This document shows positions 49,576 to 57,264 of a stretch of 64,000 nt of DNA, piece after piece (position 1 is the first letter of the stretch; each line of letters opens with the position of its first letter). The notes beneath the pieces were generated by a model. The model was not told the origin of the DNA and made no database searches. It worked only from the letters and a program-made list of their open reading frames with translations. The translations under genes were made by a program, and so were the position numbers. The stretch covers positions 62,001 through 126,000 of the forward strand of contig NZ_NIJF01000066.1 in assembly GCF_003316765.1 (NCBI RefSeq), given 5' to 3'. Origin of the DNA: Bacillus sp. P14.5. Lineage in GTDB: Bacteria > Bacillota > Bacilli > Bacillales > Bacillaceae_B.

Positions 49576-50082
49576 GCCGGACAGCTCCAATAAAATCATA
49601 CGCCGGAAGCGTTTCTCCTGTTGAATGATCATTAATCTTCAGTGTAGTTCCAGCCCAATCTACTTCCATGACTTCACTTGGTTTTCTTCGAATAGGCATT
49701 GCAATTTATACTTTTTCGTATATTTCCCATAGTTCTCACAAAAAGTACGATAGGCATAGGGAATTTTTCCACCTTCACCTGCCTCTGTTGAGTACTAGTG
49801 ATGCAGTTGGGACAGGGTTACATTCTTCTTTTGTAGTTCCTTATGCACTCTTTCCCAATCAATTGGGAAGTACCCTTTCTCAACAGCCTGTTTCTCTGGG
49901 TAGAGAAACGCTTCTAGCCATGGATTGGTCATGGTGTCATTCAAGCTTTCTACACCCAGTTCTTTGGAATGTTGAACGACATCTGAAACTGTATTCCTTG
50001 AATGCCCGGTGCTTGAACTAATGGTTCTTTGACTGACTTCTTCAAAGTGAAGTTCCAAAATCTTACGGTAATTAATCATCAA
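49575..50082 (-). pseudogene. IS21-family istA, 5' fragment
   Basis: N-terminal part of the IS21 transposase: MMINYRKILELHFEEVSQRT with the helix-turn-helix ISSSTGHSRNTVSDVVQHSK, continuing to FCENYGKYTKKYKLQ and EVMEVDWAGTTLKINDHSTG. One in-frame TAG (LSQLHH-stop-YSTEAGE, where Trp is expected) and one frameshift near 49,700 interrupt it. At about 49,575, after AYDFIGAV, the sequence changes to the Mu-type DDE transposase, so the rest of istA and all of istB are missing. Confidence 0.78.
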
Positions 50083-50171
50083 AAAGCCCCCTGTATAATA
50101 ATGTCATGCTTGCTGGCATGCAAGATAATTATACAGGAGGCCTTTCTCTATTCTATTTATAGTGGCAACTC

Positions 50172-50245
50172 AAAGGGTGGTGGCTCTTTTCTCCGCAATG
50201 ACTGGCTCAATACTCCGCATAAGTGGCTCATTTCAACTGCAATAA
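50172..50245. repeat. IS21-type terminal repeats (istA-proximal end)
   Basis: TGGCTC occurs at 50181, 50203 and 50224, spaced 22 and 21 bases, in the context TGGCTCAATACTCCGCA. IS21-family ends carry such multiple repeats. Confidence 0.65.
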
Positions 50246-50618
50246 TCAGCGTGAAAGCAAATGGTCATCACATTGATACTGAATGGAAATATAAAACGAG
50301 TTTGTCGAGAAAAACTTCAGGGAATATATAAGAAACTAGCTTGAAAAGACATAAACAGATGTAATTCCAGTATAAATTTGTTTTAAAGTGACAATTATTT
50401 TACTAGTACGAGCTTATAATAATGGAAACACATATTTCTACTCCAAGAATTAAAATGACAGGAGTGATTATATGATTCAAGAGGACGGTAATATATTTGA
50501 AGGGTTATATTGGGGAACTTTGTTGAGTATACCTCTTTGGATATCTTTTCTTGGTTGGTTGAAGTTGTTGTTTTAGGTGTAAGTAATTTGTTGATGTACA
50601 GGATTCTTGGCATTGAAA

Positions 50619-50655
50619 CCCCCGGCATATACGCAATCGTATATGCCGGGGGTTT
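50619..50655. terminator. Strong orphan hairpin terminator
   Basis: CCCCCGGCATATACG / CGTATATGCCGGGGG, 15-base perfect stem with a 4-base loop, then TTTTT. No intact gene precedes it; it is probably a survivor of a lost gene. Confidence 0.85.
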
Positions 50656-50667
50656 TTGTGATGTCAT

Positions 50668-50708
50668 GGGACCAAGGGACAGGTAGAGGTCACTGAAAAA
50701 TGGCTCCT
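50668..50708. repeat. GGGACAGG-type dispersed repeat, copy 1
   Basis: GGGACAGGTAGAGGTCACTG followed by AAAAA; near-identical units lie at about 56484-56520 and 56608-56642. Confidence 0.65.
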
Positions 50709-50766
50709 AACTATTATGAAAATACCAAAAAAAAAAGAAAACCTACCTATTTTGCGCATCTAAATA

Positions 50767-51040
50767 TCAGTAGTGCGATTTAATAAAGAGAACATTAAAA
50801 AGCGCTAAGACATTGGGGAAGAGTCGGTGGGATTTGTTAGCCGCATAACCGCTAGCAATTGTACCAACGCCCTCTGCATGTGAACTATCCCCGCTCGCTA
50901 CGTTTAGAGCAGGATTACCAGATTCATCTCTGGCACCACCCTCAACATGGGAAGCTCTTCCTGTTGCCGTATTACCCTCTCCTTCAGCATGAGCATTTAA
51001 TCCTGATGTTGGGTTATTTATATCACCTGTAATATTGGGG
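50767..51040 (-). pseudogene. Fragment of a SHAEG-repeat (YadA-head-like / peptidase G2-type) surface or phage protein
   Basis: About 90 codons open on the minus strand without a start. The protein shows ITGDINNPTSGLNAHAEGEG, then ASHVEGG, then VASGDSSHAEGVGTIASGYA, the SHAEG-type turns of YadA-like heads that occur in phage tail and peptidase G2 proteins. It is cut at its 5' side exactly where a family B REP begins, and runs into unrelated sequence before a stop at 50767. Confidence 0.65.
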
Positions 51041-51243
51041 CCTGACCCCCGGTACGTTAAAGCGCTAAAGTGAAGCTTTGTTTTGCTGCATTGGCGTTTT
51101 GGTTTTTTGTTAGGTACACAGGTACAGTATAAACGCTAAGATAAAGTTAACACTTTCTGCTCGATAAAGATGATATTAGGACCTGACCCCTAGTACGTTA
51201 AAGGGCAAAAGTGATTTGTCCTTTGGCGCTTTATTGTGTTGGT
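51041..51243. repeat. REP family B, two copies
   Basis: 51041-51101 (CCTGACCCCCGGTACGTTAA then AGCGCTAAAG, ending GCATTGGCG) and 51180-51243 (CCTGACCCCTAGTACGTTAA then AGGGCAAAAG, ending TTTGGCGC). Inner parts TTAAAGCGCTAAAG and CTTTGCTTTGGCG can pair. They lie upstream of the second RAYT gene. Confidence 0.75.
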
Positions 51244-51530
51244 TTCCTGCTTGTTGAATACACCCAAGAGATTTTATCACCCTTGCCATCTTTTTTACCA
51301 CTCTCCGCCAAGGAGTTTACCAGGCTGCGCCAACATATTTTCCAATAAGTAAAAAACCCTACAGATTAATATTCTAGGAAACTGATTGTGCGTGGTTACT
51401 GATCTATCATTTATATATTGGAACAGGCTCCTCACGGTATATCAGCCATTTGATTAGTTCCTTTGGTAAAGGAGTCCAGCTTTTATGAATCTCCTTTTTA
51501 ATAAATGTTTTCTTATTGTGAGCATTGCGA

Positions 51531-51598
51531 ACAGATTGAGCCACTAGTGCGGTGGATTGAGCCACTGTTTGCGGTCATCTGAGCCAGTAAGTGCGAGG
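51531..51598. repeat. IS21-type terminal repeats, inverted copy
   Basis: GAGCCA at 51538, 51559 and 51581 (spacing 21 and 22) is the reverse complement of the 50.2 kb array, in the context TGGCTCAATCCACCGCA on the minus strand. It is a solo end of the same or a related IS21 element. Confidence 0.62.
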
Positions 51599-51634
51599 GT
51601 AAGAACCACTTTTATCAAAATATCATTATCGGCG

Positions 51635-51700
51635 ACTAACCCCCGGTGAGTTAAAGCGTTAAAGGAAAGTTTTGCTTTGGTGTTTTGGCATGTTTTTTTC
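51635..51700. repeat. REP family B, copy next to the RAYT-2 promoter
   Basis: ACTAACCCCCGGTGAGTTAA followed by AGCGTTAAAGG and TTTTGCTTTGGTG; about 120 bases before the second RAYT start. Confidence 0.75.
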
Positions 51701-51817
51701 TGTTTTTTGTTGCTAAGGTTATAGTATTCCGGCTTGACGGTGTCTGGTTGATTGAGTATATTTTTATTTAAGGAGGGTTCGTCCTTACCTTTTAGAAGAG
51801 ATGATAAGGAGGAGTTT

Positions 51818-52366
51818 ATGTCCAGGAAGAGAAGAGTTTGGTATCCTGGTGCGATGTATCATATAACCGCACGGGGGAACCGTCGTATTGCCCTTTTTTA
51901 CAGGGAGGAAGATTACCTCATGTATTTAGCGATCCTCGAAGATGTCCGCGCAATGTACCCTTTTGTTTTGCATTCCTACTGCTTGATGACCAACCACCTT
52001 CACCTACAAATTGAAACCAGCCAGCATCACATCAAAGACATAATGAAAGAACTTCACTCACGTTATGCGATTTACCTTAATCGCCGTTTGTGTATTGACG
52101 GCCACCTTTTTCAAGGAAGATACAGGTCGGGGTTGATTGAAACGGACCATTATTTTCTTGAAGTCAGCCGGTACATTCACCGTAATCCTCTGGAAGCGAA
52201 GATGGTGAAAATTCTTTCCCATTACCCATGGAGCAGCTACCCATCCTATATAGGCCTCATTGATAGTCCCCATGTTCACCCATCTAAAACACAATCCTAT
52301 TTCCAAGATCCCTTTATAGAAAGTTACAAAAACTTCGTTGAAAGTAAAAAGTATACAAACCAATAG
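51818..52366 (+). CDS. REP-associated tyrosine transposase (RAYT), copy 2
   Basis: A 182-residue HUH nuclease of the same family as copy 1 but clearly different in sequence. The HUH motif is MTNHLHLQIET (about 61-71) and the catalytic Tyr is in EVSRYIHRNPLEAKM. It opens SRKRRVWYPGAMYHITARGN. ATG 51818 follows AAGGAGG at 51807-51813, better than the longer frame from 51752. It is surrounded by REP family B, not family A, so each transposase seems to have its own repeat. It ends 12 bases before the YifB gene start, so the two may be co-transcribed. Confidence 0.92.
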   Translation: MSRKRRVWYPGAMYHITARGNRRIALFYREEDYLMYLAILEDVRAMYPFVLHSYCLMTNHLHLQIETSQHHIKDIMKELHSRYAIYLNRRLCIDGHLFQGRYRSGLIETDHYFLEVSRYIHRNPLEAKMVKILSHYPWSSYPSYIGLIDSPHVHPSKTQSYFQDPFIESYKNFVESKKYTNQ

Positions 52367-52377
52367 GAGTGATATTC

Positions 52378-53904
52378 TTGTCTGCCAAAATAACCAGTAT
52401 CGGCCTGAAAGGATTGGAAGGCTATCGAGTGAGGGTAGAAGTCCAAGCCATGCAAGTTATGGAGTCTATTGTGATTGTAGGGCTGCCTGATGCTTCTGTA
52501 AAAGAATCGAAAGAGAGAGTCGCAGCCGCTCTTCACTCCATGAAACACTCCCTAACCGACCAAAAGATCATCATTAATCTATCTCCTGCCGAGCAAAAGA
52601 AAAACGGACCATTGTTTGATCTGCCGATGGCTCTTGGCGTTCTCCTCAGTATGAAGGAAATCCATGTGAAGATCTCTGAGGATTACGCGTTTATCGGAGC
52701 TCTCTCGCTGGATGGAGGCATTCAGCCTGTCGAAGGGATGCTGCCGGCCATATTGGCGGCCAAGAAGCTGGGAATCAAGAGGCTTTATATGCCTTTTGAT
52801 CAGACATTGCCCCAATTAGAGTTTGCTGGATTGGGCATAGTCTATGTTTCGTCTGTTCACGAAGTCATCCAGCACTTATCTGGGCAGAACATCCTGCCTT
52901 TTTTTCCGCAGGTGATCCAAGAGGAATCTGTAGCAGAAAGCTTTATTAATTTTAATGAAATTGTTGGGCATTCACATGCAAAGCGTGCCTTGGAAATTGC
53001 GGCGGCGGGAGAACATCATTTATTTATGTCGGGCCCGCCAGGCTGTGGAAAGAGCATGCTTGCGGAAAGTTTTCCTTACATTTTACCGCCCCTGACAGAA
53101 GAAGCGCGCCTTGAGGTGATGAGCCTTTATCAGCTCAGTACCAGCAATGCAGCACATTCCCGGCAGCCGCCTTTTCGTAATCCCCATCATTCCGCATCTG
53201 GTGTTTCCATCATCGGCGGGGACCAGAATCCGAAACCGGGTGAAAGTTCCCTTGCCCATAGAGGGGTTCTGTTTCTGGATGAAATCGCCGAATTCTCAAA
53301 AAAAACCCTCGATATGTTGAGGCAGCCCCTCGAGAGCGGCTCGGTAACCATCAGCCGCGCCCATTCTACCGTCAATTATCCGGCATCCTTCATCTTAATA
53401 GGTGCGATGAACCCATGTCCCTGCGGCTTTCTCCATTCCCTCACCAATTACTGCACATGTACCCCAAAGCAAATCACCGCTTACCATAATCGGCTTTCCG
53501 GCCCCATCCGTGACCGCTTTGATATCCACCTTTCCTTAAAACCCGTAGATTTGCAGAGAGAGCAGCAAAACGAAAAGGAAGATTCAGAAGCAGTCCGCAA
53601 ACGTGTCACTGAAGCCAGGAAAAGACAGCATGACCGATACGGGGAACAGATCTGTAACGGCAGGGTCACCTATGACCGATTGATGAAAAGCAGCTCTCTG
53701 TCAAACAGCCAGCACCAACTGATCCGGCAGCTGTCCTCTAAGAATCATCTAAGCAACCGGGCGCAGATCAAGATTCTCAGACTGGCTCGGACAATTGCCG
53801 ATCTTGGGCATTCTGAAGAACTTTTGGATGAGCATATTTGGGAGGGGGTTAGGTTGCAGGGGAGGGGTATGGGGGATGCTTCGAAGAGAACGGTGATGAG
53901 GTGA
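52378..53904 (+). CDS. YifB/ComM family Mg-chelatase-like AAA+ ATPase
   Basis: A 508-residue ATPase. The N-terminal Lon-S5-like domain begins AKITSIGLKGLEGYRVRVEV and has IVGLPDASVKESKERVAAAL. The AAA+ domain has Walker A in FMSGPPGCGKSMLAESFPYI, Walker B GVLFLDEIAEFSKKTLDMLR, and the region AMNPCPCGFLHSLTNYCTC with a cysteine cluster. The C-terminal Mg-chelatase lid has IADLGHSEELLDEHIWEGVR. ComM relatives are helicases that extend DNA strand exchange during transformation in proteobacteria; the role in Bacillaceae is less clear. I chose TTG 52378, with AGGAG seven to eight bases upstream. Confidence 0.92.
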   Translation: MSAKITSIGLKGLEGYRVRVEVQAMQVMESIVIVGLPDASVKESKERVAAALHSMKHSLTDQKIIINLSPAEQKKNGPLFDLPMALGVLLSMKEIHVKISEDYAFIGALSLDGGIQPVEGMLPAILAAKKLGIKRLYMPFDQTLPQLEFAGLGIVYVSSVHEVIQHLSGQNILPFFPQVIQEESVAESFINFNEIVGHSHAKRALEIAAAGEHHLFMSGPPGCGKSMLAESFPYILPPLTEEARLEVMSLYQLSTSNAAHSRQPPFRNPHHSASGVSIIGGDQNPKPGESSLAHRGVLFLDEIAEFSKKTLDMLRQPLESGSVTISRAHSTVNYPASFILIGAMNPCPCGFLHSLTNYCTCTPKQITAYHNRLSGPIRDRFDIHLSLKPVDLQREQQNEKEDSEAVRKRVTEARKRQHDRYGEQICNGRVTYDRLMKSSSLSNSQHQLIRQLSSKNHLSNRAQIKILRLARTIADLGHSEELLDEHIWEGVRLQGRGMGDASKRTVMR

Positions 53905-53976
53905 ATAATGTTTGGGATAAGGGCAGGCTCCATTCCATGTTAGGAAATAAACTTGTCCCTCTGTCCATAAAATATT

Positions 53977-54327
53977 AGAGGAAGTGAGGAAATAGAAAAG
54001 GAGCTGCAGCAATTCGAGGAGTGGGTTAACAAAATAGAATGAGATAGAAAATACCGTAATCAAGCTATTGAATGGTTGGAAGAGGTCACCAGCATTGAAC
54101 GGTTTTTCAAAGAACTTACAATGGATTATCTGAGAGCTTGGATTATTATTAATACAGAGTTTTCAAAAGAAGCGTATATTATTAAATGGTTTGACCAAGA
54201 GGAGACTAAAATAGCAGATTGAAGGGTACCCGATTACGTTCAGGAAATGAATGATTCCATACACCAACCCACTCCTAATCAAGAATTGTCTGAAGCTCCC
54301 ACACAAAAGGGGGTACCTAAAAAGTGA
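53977..54327 (+). pseudogene. Degraded small gene with two in-frame TGA codons
   Basis: One frame over 350 bases reads SEEIEKELQQFEEWVNKIE, stop, DRKYRNQAIEWLEEVTSIER, onward to KWFDQEETKIAD, stop, RVPDYVQEMNDSIHQPTPNQ, and ends at 54327. Both internal stops are TGA and could be former TGG (Trp). No start codon is visible, and no family is recognised; the helical, charged sequence is not diagnostic. It is followed by a strong terminator. Confidence 0.45.
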
Positions 54328-54340
54328 ATAAAGAGAATAA

Positions 54341-54391
54341 GATAACCCACTGAGTTGGCATACGGAGTTATCATACTGCCACTTAGTGGGT
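54341..54391. terminator. Bidirectional terminator between convergent genes
   Basis: AACCCACT / AGTGGGTT outer stem with an inner TGGCA / TGCCA pair; T-rich on the right. Confidence 0.7.
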
Positions 54392-54442
54392 TTATTTACA
54401 TTTCCATTGTAAATGGAGAAGTGGTTATAATAATTAGTTTTA

Positions 54443-55324
54443 CTATTTTCTGCAGTTAATACATTTATAATTAAATATATCTAAAAACACAGTGCCCTCG
54501 GAGCATTTTGAACACTTTTTGTATTGTAAGATGTATTTTTTACCTTTTTTATAATAATATGCATTTCTTGGTGCTAACACTAAAAAACTGCAGTATCGAG
54601 ATGCTGATGGTTGGTCATTATTCCAATCTAGATGATTTTTCAAACCTTTCCTAATTTGTTCTCCAAAATAAAAGGTTTTTTTCCATTGATGCTTTTTAAC
54701 TTTATCATCTGCATTATAGCCGCGGTATTCTATAAATAAATTAAACTTTGGTAGATAGAAATCAGGGTTATAATATTCCTTTTTCCCATTAATAAATGTT
54801 CTAATAAAAAACATTTCATATATTAATTCTTGGTCTTTACGCTTTAACTTATTATATAAAATACTCTCTCCTTTTGACCTGAACAGTATGCCGTCAACTT
54901 CGGTTGGTTCACCAATATTAGACCCTTCCTTTCTTTGTTCATTGAAATAAGTTTGTTTACCTTGTAACAACTTGATACTATTAATTGAACATTGAAAACA
55001 ACCTAAATCGGATAAAATAGATATGTCATGCCCGAAGTTCTTTAGGCACTTATTTACCCCATTAGGATCATTAAGTATTTCAAGAGAATTAATACTACTA
55101 TCTATACCAAGATTTTTAGAACCGTGCCTTTCTAAACAGTCTATACAATATACACTCTTCTCATTATTATCGTATTCATAGTCTGTCATTTCAAGAATGT
55201 TTAAGCACCCTTCATTTCGACATTCATGAGATTTAATTTCGTCATAGTAAGGATCTTCTAGCGGGAATAGTTCATTTCCATTCCAATCAATAATTCCATT
55301 ATAAACTTGACCGACTTTCCCCAT
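54443..55324 (-). CDS. Hypothetical zinc-ribbon protein with PD-(D/E)XK-like nuclease core
   Basis: A 293-residue protein of no named family. The N-terminal third has Cys pairs typical of zinc ribbons (HECRNEGC and VYCIDCLERHG, about 34-66). The middle resembles a restriction-type nuclease core: FRSKGESILYNKLKRKDQ (Glu), then EYYNPDFYLPKFNLFIEYRG, where the D of PDFYL and the E of IEYRG fit the PD...E-x-K pattern, with R in place of K (about 150-205). The C-terminus has a second ribbon (KKCSKCSEGTVFLD and KCINCRK). Start ATG 55324 follows GGAGGG. A DNA- or RNA-cutting role is inferred only. Confidence 0.6.
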   Translation of the reverse strand: MGKVGQVYNGIIDWNGNELFPLEDPYYDEIKSHECRNEGCLNILEMTDYEYDNNEKSVYCIDCLERHGSKNLGIDSSINSLEILNDPNGVNKCLKNFGHDISILSDLGCFQCSINSIKLLQGKQTYFNEQRKEGSNIGEPTEVDGILFRSKGESILYNKLKRKDQELIYEMFFIRTFINGKKEYYNPDFYLPKFNLFIEYRGYNADDKVKKHQWKKTFYFGEQIRKGLKNHLDWNNDQPSASRYCSFLVLAPRNAYYYKKGKKYILQYKKCSKCSEGTVFLDIFNYKCINCRK

Positions 55325-55348
55325 TTGGTTCCCTCCAAATTCTTGTTT

Positions 55349-55501
55349 TTATGTATAGGTGAATAAACTCCCGGGTTTAGATGGTAAATAGTCTAATAAG
55401 TTATGATTTGACATAATATCTAGATTAGACTGAGTTTCTTTTACACTACACCCTACTAAACTTGCAACTAGAAAAGTACAAATTATTAATAGTTTTTTCA
55501 T
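55349..55501 (-). CDS. Small lipoprotein, 50 residues
   Basis: A complete 50-codon gene whose ATG overlaps the stop of the DUF1643 gene (ATGA). It reads MKKLLIICTFLVASLVGCSV: a lipoprotein signal with lipobox LVGC (Cys 18), then a 32-residue polar tail ending LPSKPGSLFTYT. The tail is too short for an enzyme; it may be a truncated lipoprotein or a small accessory factor. It lies between the DUF1643 and zinc-ribbon genes on the same strand. Confidence 0.55.
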   Translation of the reverse strand: MKKLLIICTFLVASLVGCSVKETQSNLDIMSNHNLLDYLPSKPGSLFTYT

Positions 55502-56025
55502 GGCTTTTCTCTTTGGTCACTTAGAAATGTTGGTCTATACTCTTTTAAGTAAAAACCATTAGCTAGCCTAGAAATGTGGACGGGTAGTGTACGCGAGGAG
55601 TTATCTTCGAAATAGTACACAGTTTTATTATTTAAGATTTGATTCCAAACTTGTTTTTTCCTAGACCTATATTCTTTATCGCTTCCCCAAGCAACAATGA
55701 TGGTATTAGCACTTTCAACTGCCCCTTGGATATATTTATTATTTTCACAACCAATAAATTCAGGTTTTGCTGAGAGCTTCTTTGAATCAGTTTCAATAAA
55801 AGCAAATAGGTTAACAACTTCTAAAGAACCATAATTATTATCAATGCAAAAGTTAAGACAACGATTAATAGACAAATCATTTTTCAACACATTTGCAATA
55901 CTAGGATTGAGCATAATTACTGTTGCTTTTTTTAAGTTACTATCCCAAATTCTCTTTAATGAATATCTAAAAGTAGGACTTTGGGTATTGTCGAAAATTG
56001 CATCAAATTCCATTTTTACTCCCAT
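55498..56025 (-). CDS. DUF1643 family protein
   Basis: A 175-residue soluble protein of the DUF1643 family, recognised by FRYSLKRIWDSNLKKATVIM, LNPSIANVLKNDLSINRCLN and LEVVNLFAFIETDSKKLSAK, followed by IIVAWGSDKEYRSR and the C-terminal block YFEDNSSRTLPVHISRL. The function is unknown; members are scattered among phages and genomic islands and are often linked to DNA-modification or defence genes. It is the first gene of a three-gene minus-strand group with the small lipoprotein and the nuclease-like protein. GTG or ATG starts within MGVKM are both possible. Confidence 0.85.
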   Translation of the reverse strand: MGVKMEFDAIFDNTQSPTFRYSLKRIWDSNLKKATVIMLNPSIANVLKNDLSINRCLNFCIDNNYGSLEVVNLFAFIETDSKKLSAKPEFIGCENNKYIQGAVESANTIIVAWGSDKEYRSRKKQVWNQILNNKTVYYFEDNSSRTLPVHISRLANGFYLKEYRPTFLSDQREKP

Positions 56026-56248
56026 ACAGTCATTCTCCTCTACTCTTATTTTGGTATAGCTATCCTTTTCACTGTTGGTTGGAGTTCAATAAAGTGACAT
56101 GTTGTGAAGACCTTATTATCTCTGAATAACAAGTATATCATTTTCTAGCCTCTTAAAGGAATAATATGGAATGTGATGTGTGGCTAATGGGTGTACTATT
56201 TGTCGATCAAGCCCATTTACAAGCTTTACAATTTTCTCGAGAATAATA

Positions 56249-56400
56249 GGTCTCACCCCTGTGAGTTAAAGCGCTATAATGAAATTTTGCTTTGCTGTTT
56301 TGGTTTTCTCCCTATTTTTGTCGGTGGTAGTTGGTCATAAGGCTCTGTCTTGACGTATCTGGTTGATGAAGTAAATTTTATTTATAAGCACGTTTGTTCT
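56249..56400. repeat. REP family B copy with a relic of the RAYT-2 upstream region
   Basis: 56249-56310 matches REP B (TCACCCCTGTGAGTTAAAGC then GCTATAATG, ending TTTGCTGTTTTGG). The next 90 bases (CTTGACGTATCTGGTTGATG then TTTTATTTATAAG) resemble 51,730-51,775 just before the RAYT-2 gene. So this is a copy of that gene's leader with the gene removed. Confidence 0.7.
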
Positions 56401-56408
56401 TGTGAATG

Positions 56409-56565
56409 TTACAGTGACGCCACGAGATATGTCGAATGTTTGAGGGACACAAGGACACAGGTCCCTCGTCCCACCAAATATTTACAAGGGGACACAGGGA
56501 CAGGGCGAGACCACTGAAAAACGACTCCTTAAGTACTGTCACAGTGACGGCCCGAGATTTGTCGA
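56409..56565. repeat. REP family A, two distant copies
   Basis: 56409-56435 (TTACAGTGACGCCACGAGAT then ATGTCGA) and 56534-56565 (TACTGTCACAGTGACGGCCC then GAGATTTGTCGA). They keep the TGTCGA foot and the CAGTGAC core of the family beside RAYT-1, 35 kb away, but are more diverged. Confidence 0.7.
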
Positions 56566-56642
56566 AGGCTTTGGGGTGTCTTTTTTGTTTTTGTTGGAGG
56601 TTTTTAAGGGACACAGGGACAGGTTGAGACCACTGAAAAAGT
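56449..56642. repeat. GGGACAGG-type dispersed repeat, copies 2 and 3
   Basis: GGGACAGGGCGAGACCACTG (about 56495) and GGGACAGGTTGAGACCACTG (about 56619), each followed by AAAAA, interleaved with family A REPs. A further GGGACACAAGGACACAGGTC lies at 56453. Confidence 0.65.
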
Positions 56643-56689
56643 AGCTTTTTTATCGCCTGCTAAGCACACATTTTGTGAATCTCACAACT

Positions 56690-57240
56690 TTTAGATGGAA
56701 AATTCAATAAAATGGTAATTGAAACAGATTGAGCCCTCTCTTAGAGGATAGTATTGCTGCTATCCTCTTTAAATTTACTGCTAATGCGGTTAGCTTGGCT
56801 TGTAAGGCCATGCTTTTTAGACCGTACCCTTTGGCACGACCTAGCCTGTGAAAATTCTTCATCTCACCATTTTTCCATTCCTGGCAAGCTCTTTTCTTGT
56901 ATTCTACTTTAAATTCTTCCTTTTTTGTTCCTGGCTGTATTCAAAGAATTCTGGGGTATTGATACCAACTTCCATTACTTTACCCACGGTCTTCCCTGAA
57001 ATACAAGCGTCCCTTATAGGGCAATTTCGGCATTGCTCCTTTTCGAAGTAGTACCGTTAAAATTCTCTATTTTTTCCTTTCTTATGATACTTGCGAACAG
57101 TGTGATTTCCCTTTACACCGAACCATTACTCTACCTAATTCATCTTTTTCTTCGTGTTAAAAGAACTTGCACTCATATCATTTTCTCCTTCTTCCCAACC
57201 TGTAACAACTCGAATCATTTATTCTTTTTTTCATAAATCA
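56690..57240 (-). pseudogene. IS1182-type transposase, 3' relic
   Basis: The minus strand, in shifting frames, gives RYYFEKEQCRNCPIRDACIS, GKTVGKVMEVGINTPEFFEY, then after a frameshift QEWKNGEMKNFHRLGRAKGY and LKSMALQAKLTALAVNLKRI. The C-x-x-CP-x-R-x-x-C block and the E-x-K-N-G-E-M-K-x-x-H-G-L-like end are IS1182-family transposase features. The N-terminal half is missing and several stops are present. Open frames on the plus strand here are shadows. Confidence 0.7.
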
Positions 57241-57264
57241 CAGTTAGCAGGCGCCCATCTTCTG

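Larger units (their letters stand above)
50246..51530. other. Gene-poor scar region with repeats and fragments
   Basis: No intact gene is supported. It holds a perfect hairpin terminator (50619-50655), a GGGACAGG-type repeat (about 50668-50708), a SHAEG-repeat protein fragment (50767-51040) and two copies of REP family B. An apparent small ORF at 50472 stops after 18 codons. The rest looks like mutated intergenic DNA. Confidence 0.5.

Noticed and set aside
50472..50578. Small membrane protein of about 34 residues before the orphan terminator
   Set aside because: On careful reading the frame stops after 18 codons (a run of five Ts); no supported product.
53977..54327. TGA recoding (selenocysteine or Trp)
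   Set aside because: No selenocysteine insertion signal was recognised, other genes here end normally in TGA, and the frame has no start; decay is simpler.
56848..57236. Hydrophobic plus-strand frames at 56.8-57.2 kb
   Set aside because: They are antisense to the IS1182-type transposase relic.
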